Positions 1 to 6,742 of a DNA stretch of 16,467 nucleotides are shown piece by piece. This DNA is from Chlamydiia bacterium (GTDB taxonomy: Bacteria > Chlamydiota > Chlamydiia > Chlamydiales > JACKPQ01): the NCBI GenBank assembly GCA_030433395.1, contig JAUILX010000010.1, positions 1 to 16,467 of the forward strand, read 5' to 3'. Below the pieces are notes generated by a model that saw nothing but the letters and a program-made list of their open reading frames with translations, was not told the DNA's origin and did not search any database. Made by a program: the position numbers and the translations under genes. How positions within the stretch are numbered: the first letter of the stretch is position 1; every line of letters begins with the position of its first letter.

Positions 1-74
1 TGACCAGCTTTAAGCAGGTGATCCGTCAAAGGAGCTCCAACGGCTCCGCTTGCTCCGGCAATCAGTATTTTCAT
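1..74 (-). CDS. NAD-dependent epimerase/SDR-like protein, N-terminal fragment (cut by window edge)
   Basis: Only the first 24 codons are visible; the gene runs off the left edge of the window. The N-terminus reads MKILIAGASGAVG, a beta-strand followed by the GxxGxxG dinucleotide-binding loop of extended short-chain dehydrogenases and NAD-dependent epimerases, so a nucleotide cofactor is likely but substrate and reaction cannot be told. The start is the ATG at 74-72, whose last two bases plus one form the TGA stop of the preceding gene (an ATGA overlap). This implies translational coupling with the YbjT-like gene and one mRNA. Both proteins are Rossmann-fold SDR relatives, so the operon may serve one pathway. 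Family call is good, specific function unknown. Confidence 0.7.
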   Translation of the reverse strand, partial: MKILIAGASGAVGAPLTDHLLKAG

Positions 75-1504
75 GAAAACGCTCGTTTAATCATGTTTTT
101 GCCCATTTGGGGAAAAATAATCTTATGAAAGGGTAGCAGTATGTACCAGTAAAGTCTACCAAAAACTCCTTTAGGGCGAAAAGTAGCCGTTTGATGTAGC
201 TCATGATTGTTTCCGTAACTCTCAATGCGAAATTCAAGCCAAGCTTCCCCTGGCAATTTCATTTCAGCGTAGAGCAACAGCCGCTGTTTACTTTTGTCAG
301 CAACTAGAACACGCCAGAAATCAATCGCATCTCCAGGTAAAATCTGATTTGTGCGTGTTCTTCCTCGGCGCAAACCACTTCCTCCTAGCGCTCGATCAAT
401 GAGCCCCCTGATATTCCATAAAGGGTCAGTTCCATACCAACCCGTTTTTCCACCGATGGACCAAATTCTCTCTAAGACTTTTTGTGGGTCACCAGTAAAT
501 TTAAAAGAATGGTGATCAAATAAGCATCCCTCCTTTGGAACCTGCATGTAGTGGTTGAAATCAGGTTTAAAACCGCTTGCGCTCAACGCGTCTCGCCAAC
601 CAGAGACTACAGTGTTTTCCGCAATTTTTTCGAAAGCACGCTCAATAGATTCCTGATAACTTAAACATTTGTGAGAAAAGATCTCTTGAATGCGCTGATC
701 TTTACAGATGAAATTATTTGCCAGATTATCCACTAGCGTGCGTGCGAGAAAAAAATTAGTCGCTGTTACTAGGTAGAGCCAATAGCTTGACAAGCGAGGA
801 GATAAAAAAGGAATGTTAATAATCCACCGTTTTAGTCCTCGCACTTTCGCTAGGATTAAGAGCATATCACGGTAGGTTAAAATATCAGGTCCGCCTATAT
901 CAAATGTCTGGTTGTAGCATTTGGGGCCTGAGACAGCTGATAAATAGTAAATGACATCGTAAATAGCAATTGGTTGACATCGATTTAATACCCATTTTGG
1001 AGCAACCATGATAGGCAGCTTTTCAACAAGATCTCGTATAATTTCAAACGATGCGCTTCCAGATCCAATCACAATTCCCGCTCGCAAAATCGTTGTGGGA
1101 ATTCCACTTTTCTTAAAAAGCTCCTCGACATGCAGTCGAGATTGAATATGAACTGACATGTTTTGCTCGTTGGCAATTCCAGACATGAAGATGATTTGCT
1201 TGGCTTTGGTTTTTTTAAGGGCGGTAACAAAATTTGTTGCAGCTTTTGCTTCAAGCTCGGCAAAATCAGAGGAGTCTTTCATGGAATGCACTAGATAGTA
1301 GGCAATATCTATGTTATTGGGAAGAGGAGGAAGGCATTCTAGAAGGTCGCCTTGGATCTCAGTAAAATTGTTTACTTGATGAGGCGGCACTTCAGTGCGT
1401 CCAGCCCCGCGGCTCAGAGCAAAAATATGGTGTCCCTTCTCAAGTAAATAAGGCATTAAACGCTTGCCGATATAGCCTGTAGTTCCTGCAATAAAAATAT
1501 CCAT
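71..1504 (-). CDS. YbjT-like NAD(P)-binding SDR protein with DUF2867 domain
   Basis: A 477-residue protein matching the length and domain order of Escherichia coli YbjT (about 476 aa). An atypical NmrA-like SDR domain (residues 1-300) begins with GTTGYIG (7-13), the cofactor loop. It carries LVHSM (71-75) and RAGIVIGSGSASFE (141-154), both hallmarks of this family. A DUF2867 domain fills about 330-475, with GDAIDFWRV near 391-399. The usual SDR Tyr-x-x-x-Lys pair is not evident, so a sensor, chaperone or noncanonical oxidoreductase role is possible; the substrate is not known. Start ATG 1504-1502 is backed by a strong complementary Shine-Dalgarno (AGGGGGGAG, at 1511-1519 on this strand). It is divergent from the MscS genes and its stop overlaps the start of the next SDR gene. 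Confidence 0.88.
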   Translation of the reverse strand: MDIFIAGTTGYIGKRLMPYLLEKGHHIFALSRGAGRTEVPPHQVNNFTEIQGDLLECLPPLPNNIDIAYYLVHSMKDSSDFAELEAKAATNFVTALKKTKAKQIIFMSGIANEQNMSVHIQSRLHVEELFKKSGIPTTILRAGIVIGSGSASFEIIRDLVEKLPIMVAPKWVLNRCQPIAIYDVIYYLSAVSGPKCYNQTFDIGGPDILTYRDMLLILAKVRGLKRWIINIPFLSPRLSSYWLYLVTATNFFLARTLVDNLANNFICKDQRIQEIFSHKCLSYQESIERAFEKIAENTVVSGWRDALSASGFKPDFNHYMQVPKEGCLFDHHSFKFTGDPQKVLERIWSIGGKTGWYGTDPLWNIRGLIDRALGGSGLRRGRTRTNQILPGDAIDFWRVLVADKSKQRLLLYAEMKLPGEAWLEFRIESYGNNHELHQTATFRPKGVFGRLYWYILLPFHKIIFPQMGKNMIKRAFS

Positions 1505-1518
1505 AGACGATCTCCCCC

Positions 1519-1555
1519 CTAACTTGTTATACTTGAGTTCATGGAACTAGGTCAA
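1519..1555 (-). promoter_or_regulatory. Promoter of the YbjT-like gene
   Basis: On the minus strand, TTGACC (1555-1550) and TATAAC (1531-1526) lie 18 bp apart. Each matches five of six positions of the sigma-70-type consensus. Transcription would start near 1519, leaving a short leader that holds the AGGGGGGAG ribosome site. The -35 box sits inside the first codons of the divergent mscS gene, and the -10 box overlaps the opposing -10 candidate. Confidence 0.5.
1525..1540 (+). promoter_or_regulatory. Possible extended -10 promoter of the first mscS gene
   Basis: TGtTATACT (1525-1533) fits an extended -10 element (TGn plus a 5/6 match to TATAAT). No good -35 is seen at 1504-1510. The expected start point, about 7 bp downstream, coincides with the ATG at 1541, and no Shine-Dalgarno precedes that ATG. 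A leaderless transcript is therefore possible. The alternative is that the real promoter lies elsewhere, within the upstream divergent gene. Confidence 0.3.
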
Positions 1556-2599
1556 ATTTTTGGAACATACACTTGGGCTTTTCAGGCCTTTTGTATTATT
1601 TTTATTGCTCTCATTGCAAGTTACATTGAAACTCGCATTCATAAGCGACTTATACCAAAGCTTCAAGATAAAAATCATCCATGGCAGTTAGCTGTAGCTC
1701 AAGCCTTTCATGCTCCATTCCATGTAATGATTTGGCTTATAGGCCTTCTGCTTGCGGCCCAAACAGCTGCTGCGCAAGCTGATGATTTTCCTCTTGCTGA
1801 CTTTTTTGTTCCAATGCGCAAGGTTGGTGTTGCTCTTTTACTTGTCTGGTTTTTAATTCGCTTGATTCGTCAGGTTGAAACAAACTTAATCGAAGCGAAA
1901 TCCAAGCGCTTTAAGATGGACGAAACATCCGTTAAAGCAATTGCCCAGCTTCTTAGAGTATCAATCTTAATCACCTCCGTTCTTATACTCATGCAGTCAT
2001 TTGGCGTGCCAATATCAGGTGTTGTTGCCTTTGGTGGAATTGGAGCTGCTGCAGTCGGTTTTGCTGCAAAAGATTTGCTGGCAAATTTCTTTGGTGGTTT
2101 TATGATCTATCTCGATCGCCCCTTCGCGATTGGTGATTGGATTCGTTCACCAGACCGCGATATAGAAGGCATTGTAGAAGACATTGGCTGGCGCTTAACG
2201 CGCCTCCGCACATTTGATAAGCGGCCCCTTTATATTCCCAACGGGATCTTTTCTAATATCTCAATTGAAAATCCTTCACGCATGCGCAATAGGCGCATCA
2301 AGGCTAACGTGGGAGTGCGTTATGATGATGCCAGTAAGCTGCCTGGAATTTTAAAATCAGCGCGTGAAATGCTTCAAAACCATCCAGATATCGATACTAA
2401 GCAGCTATTGCTTGTAAACTTTGTTGGATTTGGCCCATCGTCACTCGATATTCAAATTTACACCTTTACCAAAACGACCAATTGGGGCCACTATCAGAAC
2501 GTCCAAGAAGACGTTTTTCTCAAAGTTTTAGCAATTGTTGCTGAGCACGGGGCACAAGTTGCATTTCCAACACAAACAATTCATCTAGCAGAAAAATAA
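1541..2599 (+). CDS. MscS-family small-conductance mechanosensitive channel, copy 1
   Basis: This 352-aa membrane protein would release solutes when membrane tension rises after a drop in osmolarity. Hydrophobic helices lie near residues 12-32, 58-76, 92-108 and 138-155. They are followed by the pore-lining TM3 at about 160-190, rich in Gly/Ala (VAFGGIGAAAVGFAAKD), and then DRPFAIGDWI (192-201), the conserved entry to the cytosolic beta domain. RPLYIPNGIFSN (228-239) is the matching beta-domain motif. The C-terminal alpha/beta cage is complete. MscS itself is 286 aa, so this has one or two extra N-terminal helices. No ribosome site is visible before the ATG. A paralogue follows after one base, making a two-gene unit. 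Confidence 0.9.
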   Translation: MELGQIFGTYTWAFQAFCIIFIALIASYIETRIHKRLIPKLQDKNHPWQLAVAQAFHAPFHVMIWLIGLLLAAQTAAAQADDFPLADFFVPMRKVGVALLLVWFLIRLIRQVETNLIEAKSKRFKMDETSVKAIAQLLRVSILITSVLILMQSFGVPISGVVAFGGIGAAAVGFAAKDLLANFFGGFMIYLDRPFAIGDWIRSPDRDIEGIVEDIGWRLTRLRTFDKRPLYIPNGIFSNISIENPSRMRNRRIKANVGVRYDDASKLPGILKSAREMLQNHPDIDTKQLLLVNFVGFGPSSLDIQIYTFTKTTNWGHYQNVQEDVFLKVLAIVAEHGAQVAFPTQTIHLAEK

Positions 2600-2600
2600 G

Positions 2601-3644
2601 ATGGATATTGCTCAATTTTTTAAGCAATATAGTTGGGTATTTCAATCATTTATTTTTATAGTTGCAGCGTTTGTGGTGTGTGCTATTGAAAGTTGTATCC
2701 ATAAGCGTTTAGTGACAAGGCTAGAAAAATGCAGTCGCTTTTGGAGACTTAGTCTTGTAAAAAGTGCACATACTCCGTTCCAAGTATTGATTTGGTTTAT
2801 TAGCTTAATTTTGTCACTGCAAATAGTGACTGATCAACTCAATGTTTTTCTAGTTTCGTTTCGTAAAATGGGTGTTGGTCTGATCTTTATTTGGTTTCTG
2901 GTTCGCATTGTCAACCGATTCGAGCAAAATCTTATGGATCACAAATCTAAGCGAGCGCATTTAGACGAAACATCGGTTAAGGCAATTGGGCAATTATTTC
3001 GAACGTCAATTTTTATCACAGCGATATTGATTATTTTGCAATCTTTTGGTGTACCCATATCAGGCGTTGTTGCCTTTGGCGGGATCAGCGCTGCAGCTAT
3101 TGGATTCGCTGCAAAAGATCTGCTTGCTAATTTTTTTGGTGGGTTTATGATCTATTGGGATCGCCCTTTTTCAATAGGGGATTGGATCCGCTCACCAGAC
3201 CAAAACATTGAAGGGATTGTTGAAAACATTGGTTGGCGCTTAACGCGCGTTCGTACCTTTGATAAGCGTCCTTTATATATTCCCAACGGCATCTTTTCTA
3301 ATATATCAATAGAAAACCCCTCACGCATGCATAACAGACGTATAAAAACCTCACTTGGCGTGCGCTACAGTGATGCACAACAAGTGCTGGATATTGTAGC
3401 AGCACTCAAAGAGATGGCCCAAAACCATCCTGAAATAGACTCGAAGCAAACCATTCGGATTAACTTAGTAGAATTTGGATCTTCATCTTTAGATATCGAG
3501 ATCTACATGTTCACTAAAACAACCGATAAGGCTCACTTTCAAAATGTACAAGAAGACATTTTGCTTAAGTCAATGTCTCTCATAAATACGCATGGAGCAG
3601 AATTGGCTTATCCGACTCAAACAATTTTTCTAGACAGAAAATAA
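2601..3644 (+). CDS. MscS-family mechanosensitive channel, copy 2 (tandem paralogue)
   Basis: A 347-aa paralogue of the preceding gene. TM3 and the beta domain are nearly the same: VPISGVVAFGGISAAAIGF (151-169), DRPFSIGDWIRSPD (187-200), RPLYIPNGIFSN (223-234). The N-terminal helices and C-terminal tail differ much more. Differences in the pore helix are small (GIGAAAV to GISAAAI). The stop of copy 1 (TAA, 2597-2599) is one base before this ATG and no separate Shine-Dalgarno is clear, so translation probably depends on reinitiation after copy 1. Tandem gene duplication is the simplest origin. Because the pore and cage are conserved and MscS channels are heptamers, mixed channels are conceivable; that is inference. 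Confidence 0.9.
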   Translation: MDIAQFFKQYSWVFQSFIFIVAAFVVCAIESCIHKRLVTRLEKCSRFWRLSLVKSAHTPFQVLIWFISLILSLQIVTDQLNVFLVSFRKMGVGLIFIWFLVRIVNRFEQNLMDHKSKRAHLDETSVKAIGQLFRTSIFITAILIILQSFGVPISGVVAFGGISAAAIGFAAKDLLANFFGGFMIYWDRPFSIGDWIRSPDQNIEGIVENIGWRLTRVRTFDKRPLYIPNGIFSNISIENPSRMHNRRIKTSLGVRYSDAQQVLDIVAALKEMAQNHPEIDSKQTIRINLVEFGSSSLDIEIYMFTKTTDKAHFQNVQEDILLKSMSLINTHGAELAYPTQTIFLDRK

Positions 3645-3692
3645 TAAGTTGTCGTAGGCTGATCTCTCTATCAAGTAAATTTAGGAGTTGAT

Positions 3693-4253
3693 ATGTCAGC
3701 TGTCGGACAAGCCCTGTATTATGATAAAATTTGGCCAAAGCTTTGTAATGAAAGCTCTACATATGACTTAAGTAATTTAGGAATTTTTGATTTACCAGAT
3801 TGGGTGGCTCCCTATCTTCAAAAGGCTGAAACTGTACTGTTGACTGGTAATCCGTTGATGTTTAACCCATTTAGTGTGCTCAAACAATGTCCTCAACTGC
3901 GTAGGGTCGACTTAAGTGATACGAAAGTCCAAACAGTCCCTAGATATCCAGACGGTATCGCGGTGTGCTTCGATAGATGTCCCATTTACGAAATACCTCA
4001 ATGGGTTATTCATAAAGATCCCATGCCCTCATTTACTGGTTGCCCTGTCGTAGAACTTCCAATTGAATATATTGAGATTGATCCGGAATTGTACGGACAA
4101 ATGGCTCAAAGAGCTACAAGGCCCTACATTGAAGAAGATGATGAAGGTGAAGACGAACTGTCTAATCGAAAACGCTTGCGCGTTTTGGATTCTGAGCCTG
4201 AACCCGCGAGGGGACGCTTAAAGGTTTCAGATGGCTCTATCTGCAGAAGTTGA
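3693..4253 (+). CDS. Small leucine-rich-repeat-like protein with acidic/basic tail
   Basis: A 186-aa protein with about four degenerate leucine-rich repeats. Recurring pieces are DLSNLGIFDLPDWV (25-38), VDLSDTKVQTVPRY (73-86), FDRCPIYEIPQWV (93-105) and FTGCPVVELPIEY (114-126). Each carries the LP/IP/VP turn seen in short bacterial LRRs of the IpaH/YopM kind. No signal peptide or membrane helix is visible. The tail is low complexity: an acidic run (EEDDEGEDE), then RKRLR, then acidic and basic patches. A good Shine-Dalgarno (TAGGAG, 3681-3686) sits 6 bases before the ATG. Its last 130 bases overlap the kinase gene on the other strand. A protein-binding or effector role is inferred from the LRRs and neighbour only. 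Confidence 0.65.
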   Translation: MSAVGQALYYDKIWPKLCNESSTYDLSNLGIFDLPDWVAPYLQKAETVLLTGNPLMFNPFSVLKQCPQLRRVDLSDTKVQTVPRYPDGIAVCFDRCPIYEIPQWVIHKDPMPSFTGCPVVELPIEYIEIDPELYGQMAQRATRPYIEEDDEGEDELSNRKRLRVLDSEPEPARGRLKVSDGSICRS

Positions 4254-5557
4254 GTATTACTATTGGAGTTTAGTGATGCTAGAGATGAGCTTGCAGTGGC
4301 CTCTTCTCTTGCATAATCAAGTTGAACACGGTCAAAGACGCCTTTAATCTGTTGATGAAAATCCATCGCAGTTGGACGGATATTTTCTTTTTTTATCGAC
4401 TGTAGTGCTAGATTGTATAGGGATGTTAGAGTATCATATTCGTGGGGATTTAGAGAGGGTTCTATAGCATGGAGAAGGTGACTCCAGAGGTGATCACGCT
4501 CATTCCAAGTGGGGAAAATATAGTAATAATTCTTCTTTTGACTGGTGCCTTTTTGCATGAATCGTACGAAATGTCCATCGTTCCTGTATTGCTGAATTTC
4601 CGTTTTAAAATATTGCTTTGGGGTTCTGTATTTGCTAAAAGTGGCTAATTGCTCTACCAAACTTTGACCGGCTGATGAGCTGACAGCTTGTCTTTTTAGC
4701 AAGGCTGGAAATACTTTGTCTTCTAGCTCAGACATCAGACTTAAGCCTAGTGCATAGACATCACTTTTAAAAGTCGTTGTCTTATTTTTATATTCTGGAG
4801 GTAAATACAAAGGGGTTGCACAGAACAGTTGTGGTGGTGGACCACTGGCTAATTTTGCCAGGCCAAAATCAGTTAACTTACCAAGGCTATTGTTATCTGG
4901 TGCCAGGAGATTTTCGGGCTTAATATCACCGTGAACAATTCCAGCCTTATGCAAATAGGACAACCCTTTGCTTAAATCTAAAAATGTTTCAAGCGTGACG
5001 GATAGAGCGTTTTCAGATGTCAGAGGCCTTGATCCTAATGTGTTGTCACTATATTTCGAAATTAATCGGGGCTGATTTTTTAAATTATACCCTCTGGAAA
5101 TTGGAAGATCTAAAACTTTTTGAGCCTCTTCAAAATCTTCAGGAAGCTTTTGCTTGATGCAGTCCTTTACCCAGCTTTCTTGGTCAAATTCTTTTTCGTT
5201 ACCTAACGGATCTTTTAACTCTTTTACAGCTTGTTCTTCTACTTTATGATCACTGGTATAAGTTAACGTTCGGTAAACAATTTTACTGGAGCCCTTTTTA
5301 GGGTCTGGCAGGATGATGCGCACTGATTTAAGAGGACTCGACTCGATAGGGTAGGTGATGCCTTTACTTAGATCTGGTGAGATATTGATTGGACCCTGTG
5401 ATAAGACGGAATGGGCAATGTCTTTTATATCTGGAGAACGAGCGTCAGAAAATGTGTCTTTAAGTAGTTGTGTGACGCCTCTTTGACGTTTAGGAGTATA
5501 CTGAAAATCCGATTTTTGAAGTCTCTCCGGTATAACGATATTAGTGCTATTAATCAT
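4124..5557 (-). CDS. Eukaryotic-like Ser/Thr protein kinase with serine-rich tail
   Basis: A 477-aa protein kinase, expected to move ATP gamma-phosphate to Ser/Thr of unknown targets. The catalytic loop is HGDIKPEN (209-216): Asp211 and Asn216 are present, but the Arg of HRD is Gly, so it is a non-RD kinase. DFG is at 230-232. TPLYLPPE (248-255) is the APE-type end of the activation segment, KSDVYALG (264-271) is subdomain IX, and RPTAMDF (394-400) closes the lobe. The small lobe is divergent: GSSKIVY (89-95) may stand for the Gly-loop and the Lys of QAVKEL (112) may bind ATP. The N-terminal 80 residues are of no known domain. There is no membrane helix or PASTA repeat. The tail holds RKRFR, then a Ser-rich end. 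Its start lacks an ideally spaced ribosome site. Confidence 0.85.
   Translation of the reverse strand: MINSTNIVIPERLQKSDFQYTPKRQRGVTQLLKDTFSDARSPDIKDIAHSVLSQGPINISPDLSKGITYPIESSPLKSVRIILPDPKKGSSKIVYRTLTYTSDHKVEEQAVKELKDPLGNEKEFDQESWVKDCIKQKLPEDFEEAQKVLDLPISRGYNLKNQPRLISKYSDNTLGSRPLTSENALSVTLETFLDLSKGLSYLHKAGIVHGDIKPENLLAPDNNSLGKLTDFGLAKLASGPPPQLFCATPLYLPPEYKNKTTTFKSDVYALGLSLMSELEDKVFPALLKRQAVSSSAGQSLVEQLATFSKYRTPKQYFKTEIQQYRNDGHFVRFMQKGTSQKKNYYYIFPTWNERDHLWSHLLHAIEPSLNPHEYDTLTSLYNLALQSIKKENIRPTAMDFHQQIKGVFDRVQLDYAREEATASSSLASLNSNSNTQLLQIEPSETFKRPLAGSGSESKTRKRFRLDSSSSPSSSSSM
4169..4186. terminator. Palindrome in the convergent gene overlap, possible bidirectional terminator
   Basis: AAAACGC (4169-4175) and GCGTTTT (4180-4186) form a 7-bp stem around a TTGC loop. 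Either strand ends in four T residues, the minimum look of a two-way intrinsic terminator. It lies inside both overlapping coding tails, so it could instead be coding only. Because it is palindromic, both strands encode a similar basic peptide here (RKRLR and RKRFR). Confidence 0.3.
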
Positions 5558-5588
5558 GCTTAATTCATTAGTCCTTTTTTGATTTATT

Positions 5589-5624
5589 AATTCTAATTTT
5601 ACATCAATTATTTTTATTTTTCAA
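5589..5624 (-). promoter_or_regulatory. Promoter of the kinase gene
   Basis: In the very AT-rich 133-bp gap between the kinase and the EamA gene, minus-strand TTGAAA (5624-5619) and TAAAAT (5601-5596) lie exactly 17 bp apart. Each matches five of six consensus positions. The predicted leader is about 32 bases and holds AAAAAAGGA, plus a tiny in-leader ORF (ATG AAT TAA, 5568-5560) that ends 2 bases before the kinase ATG. Confidence 0.5.
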
Positions 5625-5662
5625 ACAAATAAGTTTTTATATAGTTATTATGTATTTGAAAT

Positions 5663-5668
5663 TATAAT
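5663..5668 (+). promoter_or_regulatory. Perfect TATAAT -10 box before the EamA transporter gene
   Basis: TATAAT is an exact -10 match, with a start point expected near 5675 and a leader of about 16 bases. At 16-18 bp spacing the -35 position (5639-5646) is poor, so an activator or an alternative contact may be needed. No Shine-Dalgarno is seen before the ATG at 5691. Confidence 0.4.
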
Positions 5669-5690
5669 ACTCCTTTGGTATCAAAAGAAT

Positions 5691-6575
5691 ATGCGTGAAT
5701 ATAATGTGAAACTGGCTGTAATCTACTCACTGTTAGCAGCTTTTCTTTTTGCTGGCTCTGGTTTAGTCATCAAGTTAATTTCAGAGAGTGTGCCCAATCA
5801 GATGATCGTTTTTTTTCGCCAGCTTTTTGCTCTTTTGTTTCTATTTCCTGTTTTGTTTGCCCGTAAGAAGAAAATGAGCTTATCAACAAGGCATGCGCCA
5901 CTTCACATTCTACGGGCCTTTGCGAGTCTGGCTGCTATGTACTGTCTGGTCTATGCGATTAAATATCTTCCCTTAGTCGATGCGCTATTGCTCAGTTATA
6001 CACGAGCTCTGTTCATGCCTTTAATTGTATTTCTTTGGTTCGGCAAACGGCCACCAGCTCACGTTTGGTGGGGTTTGTTTATCGGCTTTGCAGGTGTTGC
6101 CTGTATCCTTAAGCCCTCAAATACCGTCTTTGACATGGCCGCGCTTGTTGGTTTGGCATCAGGTATTTTTGGGGCAGTTGCTTTTAGCACTGTCAGACGT
6201 TTAACAAAGACCGAGTCTCCTCCAAAAATTATGCTCTATTACATGCTTATCTCCATTCCTATTACAGCTGTGCCGCTTGCAACATCTTGGGCCTTTGTAA
6301 GTCAAATTTTCTGGATTGGTCTAGTGGTCATTGGGCTGATTGGCGTGATCTATCAGTACGTTCTGACAAAAGCCTATGAGCATGCAAAAGGTCCACAAGT
6401 TGCATCTGTGCTTTATTCGACAGTGATTTTTGGCGCCTTCTTTGACTGGATTATTTGGAAAGAAGCTTTAGATGGCTATGCCATGCTTGGTATTGGCACC
6501 ATCGTTATGGGATCTCTTATTGCCCTTGGAATTTTCTCTAAGAAAAAGCCACCATTTAATGGAAACATTCATTAA
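5691..6575 (+). CDS. EamA/DMT-superfamily transporter 1
   Basis: A 294-aa integral membrane protein with about ten helices in two EamA repeats: roughly 8-121 (ending GLFIGFAGVACILKP) and 130-280 (ending GYAMLGIGTIVMGSLIALG). Both repeats end in the Gly-rich helix typical of the drug/metabolite transporter family. Members move amino acids, nucleotide-type metabolites or S-adenosylmethionine; the substrate cannot be read from the sequence. The length is typical of the family. The start ATG 5691 gives MREYNVK followed by the first helix, as expected, but no clear ribosome site precedes it. The stop codon lies at the outer end of the left arm of a long inverted repeat, and a terminator-like hairpin follows 47 bases on. 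It is divergent from the kinase gene. Confidence 0.88.
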   Translation: MREYNVKLAVIYSLLAAFLFAGSGLVIKLISESVPNQMIVFFRQLFALLFLFPVLFARKKKMSLSTRHAPLHILRAFASLAAMYCLVYAIKYLPLVDALLLSYTRALFMPLIVFLWFGKRPPAHVWWGLFIGFAGVACILKPSNTVFDMAALVGLASGIFGAVAFSTVRRLTKTESPPKIMLYYMLISIPITAVPLATSWAFVSQIFWIGLVVIGLIGVIYQYVLTKAYEHAKGPQVASVLYSTVIFGAFFDWIIWKEALDGYAMLGIGTIVMGSLIALGIFSKKKPPFNGNIH

Positions 6576-6600
6576 TAACATGCCATAATTGCGCTAACAA
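6572..6600 (-). promoter_or_regulatory. Outward-facing promoter-like sequence in the left repeat arm
   Basis: Mirror image of the right-arm promoter. On the minus strand TTGTTA (6600-6595), a 17-bp spacer with TGn (6580-6578), then TATTAA (6577-6572). Because the arm boundary differs by one base the -10 is weaker (4/6). If active it would give an antisense transcript into the 3' end of the EamA gene. Confidence 0.25.
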
Positions 6601-6717
6601 AGGGGGTTGCTCCTTTTTTTGAGGCTCCTTTATGAGCCAGTTTTTTATATTGGAGAGCTTAGCTACTCCGCGTTATGGGAGCAACCCCCTTTGTTAGCGC
6701 AATTATGGCATGCTATT
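6574..6717. repeat. 144-bp inverted-repeat (MITE-like or fold-back) element
   Basis: Bases 6579-6613 and 6678-6712 are perfect reverse complements over 35 bp. Allowing one mismatch (6578/6713) extends the arms to 40 bp (6574-6613 and 6678-6717). The 64-bp loop holds a terminator-like hairpin. The arms contain CTAACAAAGGGGGTTGCTCC and its complement. No clear target duplication or transposase is seen. A transcript would fold into a very stable stem. It could be a nonautonomous mobile element, an inverted duplication made by template switching, or an unusual 3' processing hairpin. Confidence 0.85.
6623..6646 (+). terminator. Intrinsic terminator-like hairpin after the EamA gene
   Basis: GGCTC (6623-6627) and GAGCC (6634-6638) pair around CTTTAT, then two bases and six T residues (6641-6646). 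The stem is short (5 bp) but GC-rich. It sits in the loop of the larger inverted repeat, so the two structures could compete as RNA. It would end the EamA transcript before the downstream remnant. Confidence 0.5.
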
Positions 6718-6719
6718 AT
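6691..6719 (+). promoter_or_regulatory. Outward-facing extended -10 promoter in the right repeat arm
   Basis: TTGTTA (6691-6696, 4/6), a 17-bp spacer ending in TGc (6711-6713), then TATTAT (6714-6719, 5/6). This is a good extended -10 promoter. The start would be near 6726, giving a 17-base leader before the ATG at 6743 of the gene remnant. Confidence 0.4.
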
Positions 6720-6742
6720 ATTATTTCCGACGGTTAAACTTC

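Noticed and set aside
6607..6742. Upstream extension of the remnant frame from a TTG at 6607
   Set aside because: The first 40 or so codons are translation of the inverted repeat and its loop, and the TTG has no Shine-Dalgarno. The ATG at 6743 in the neighbouring frame has a better context.
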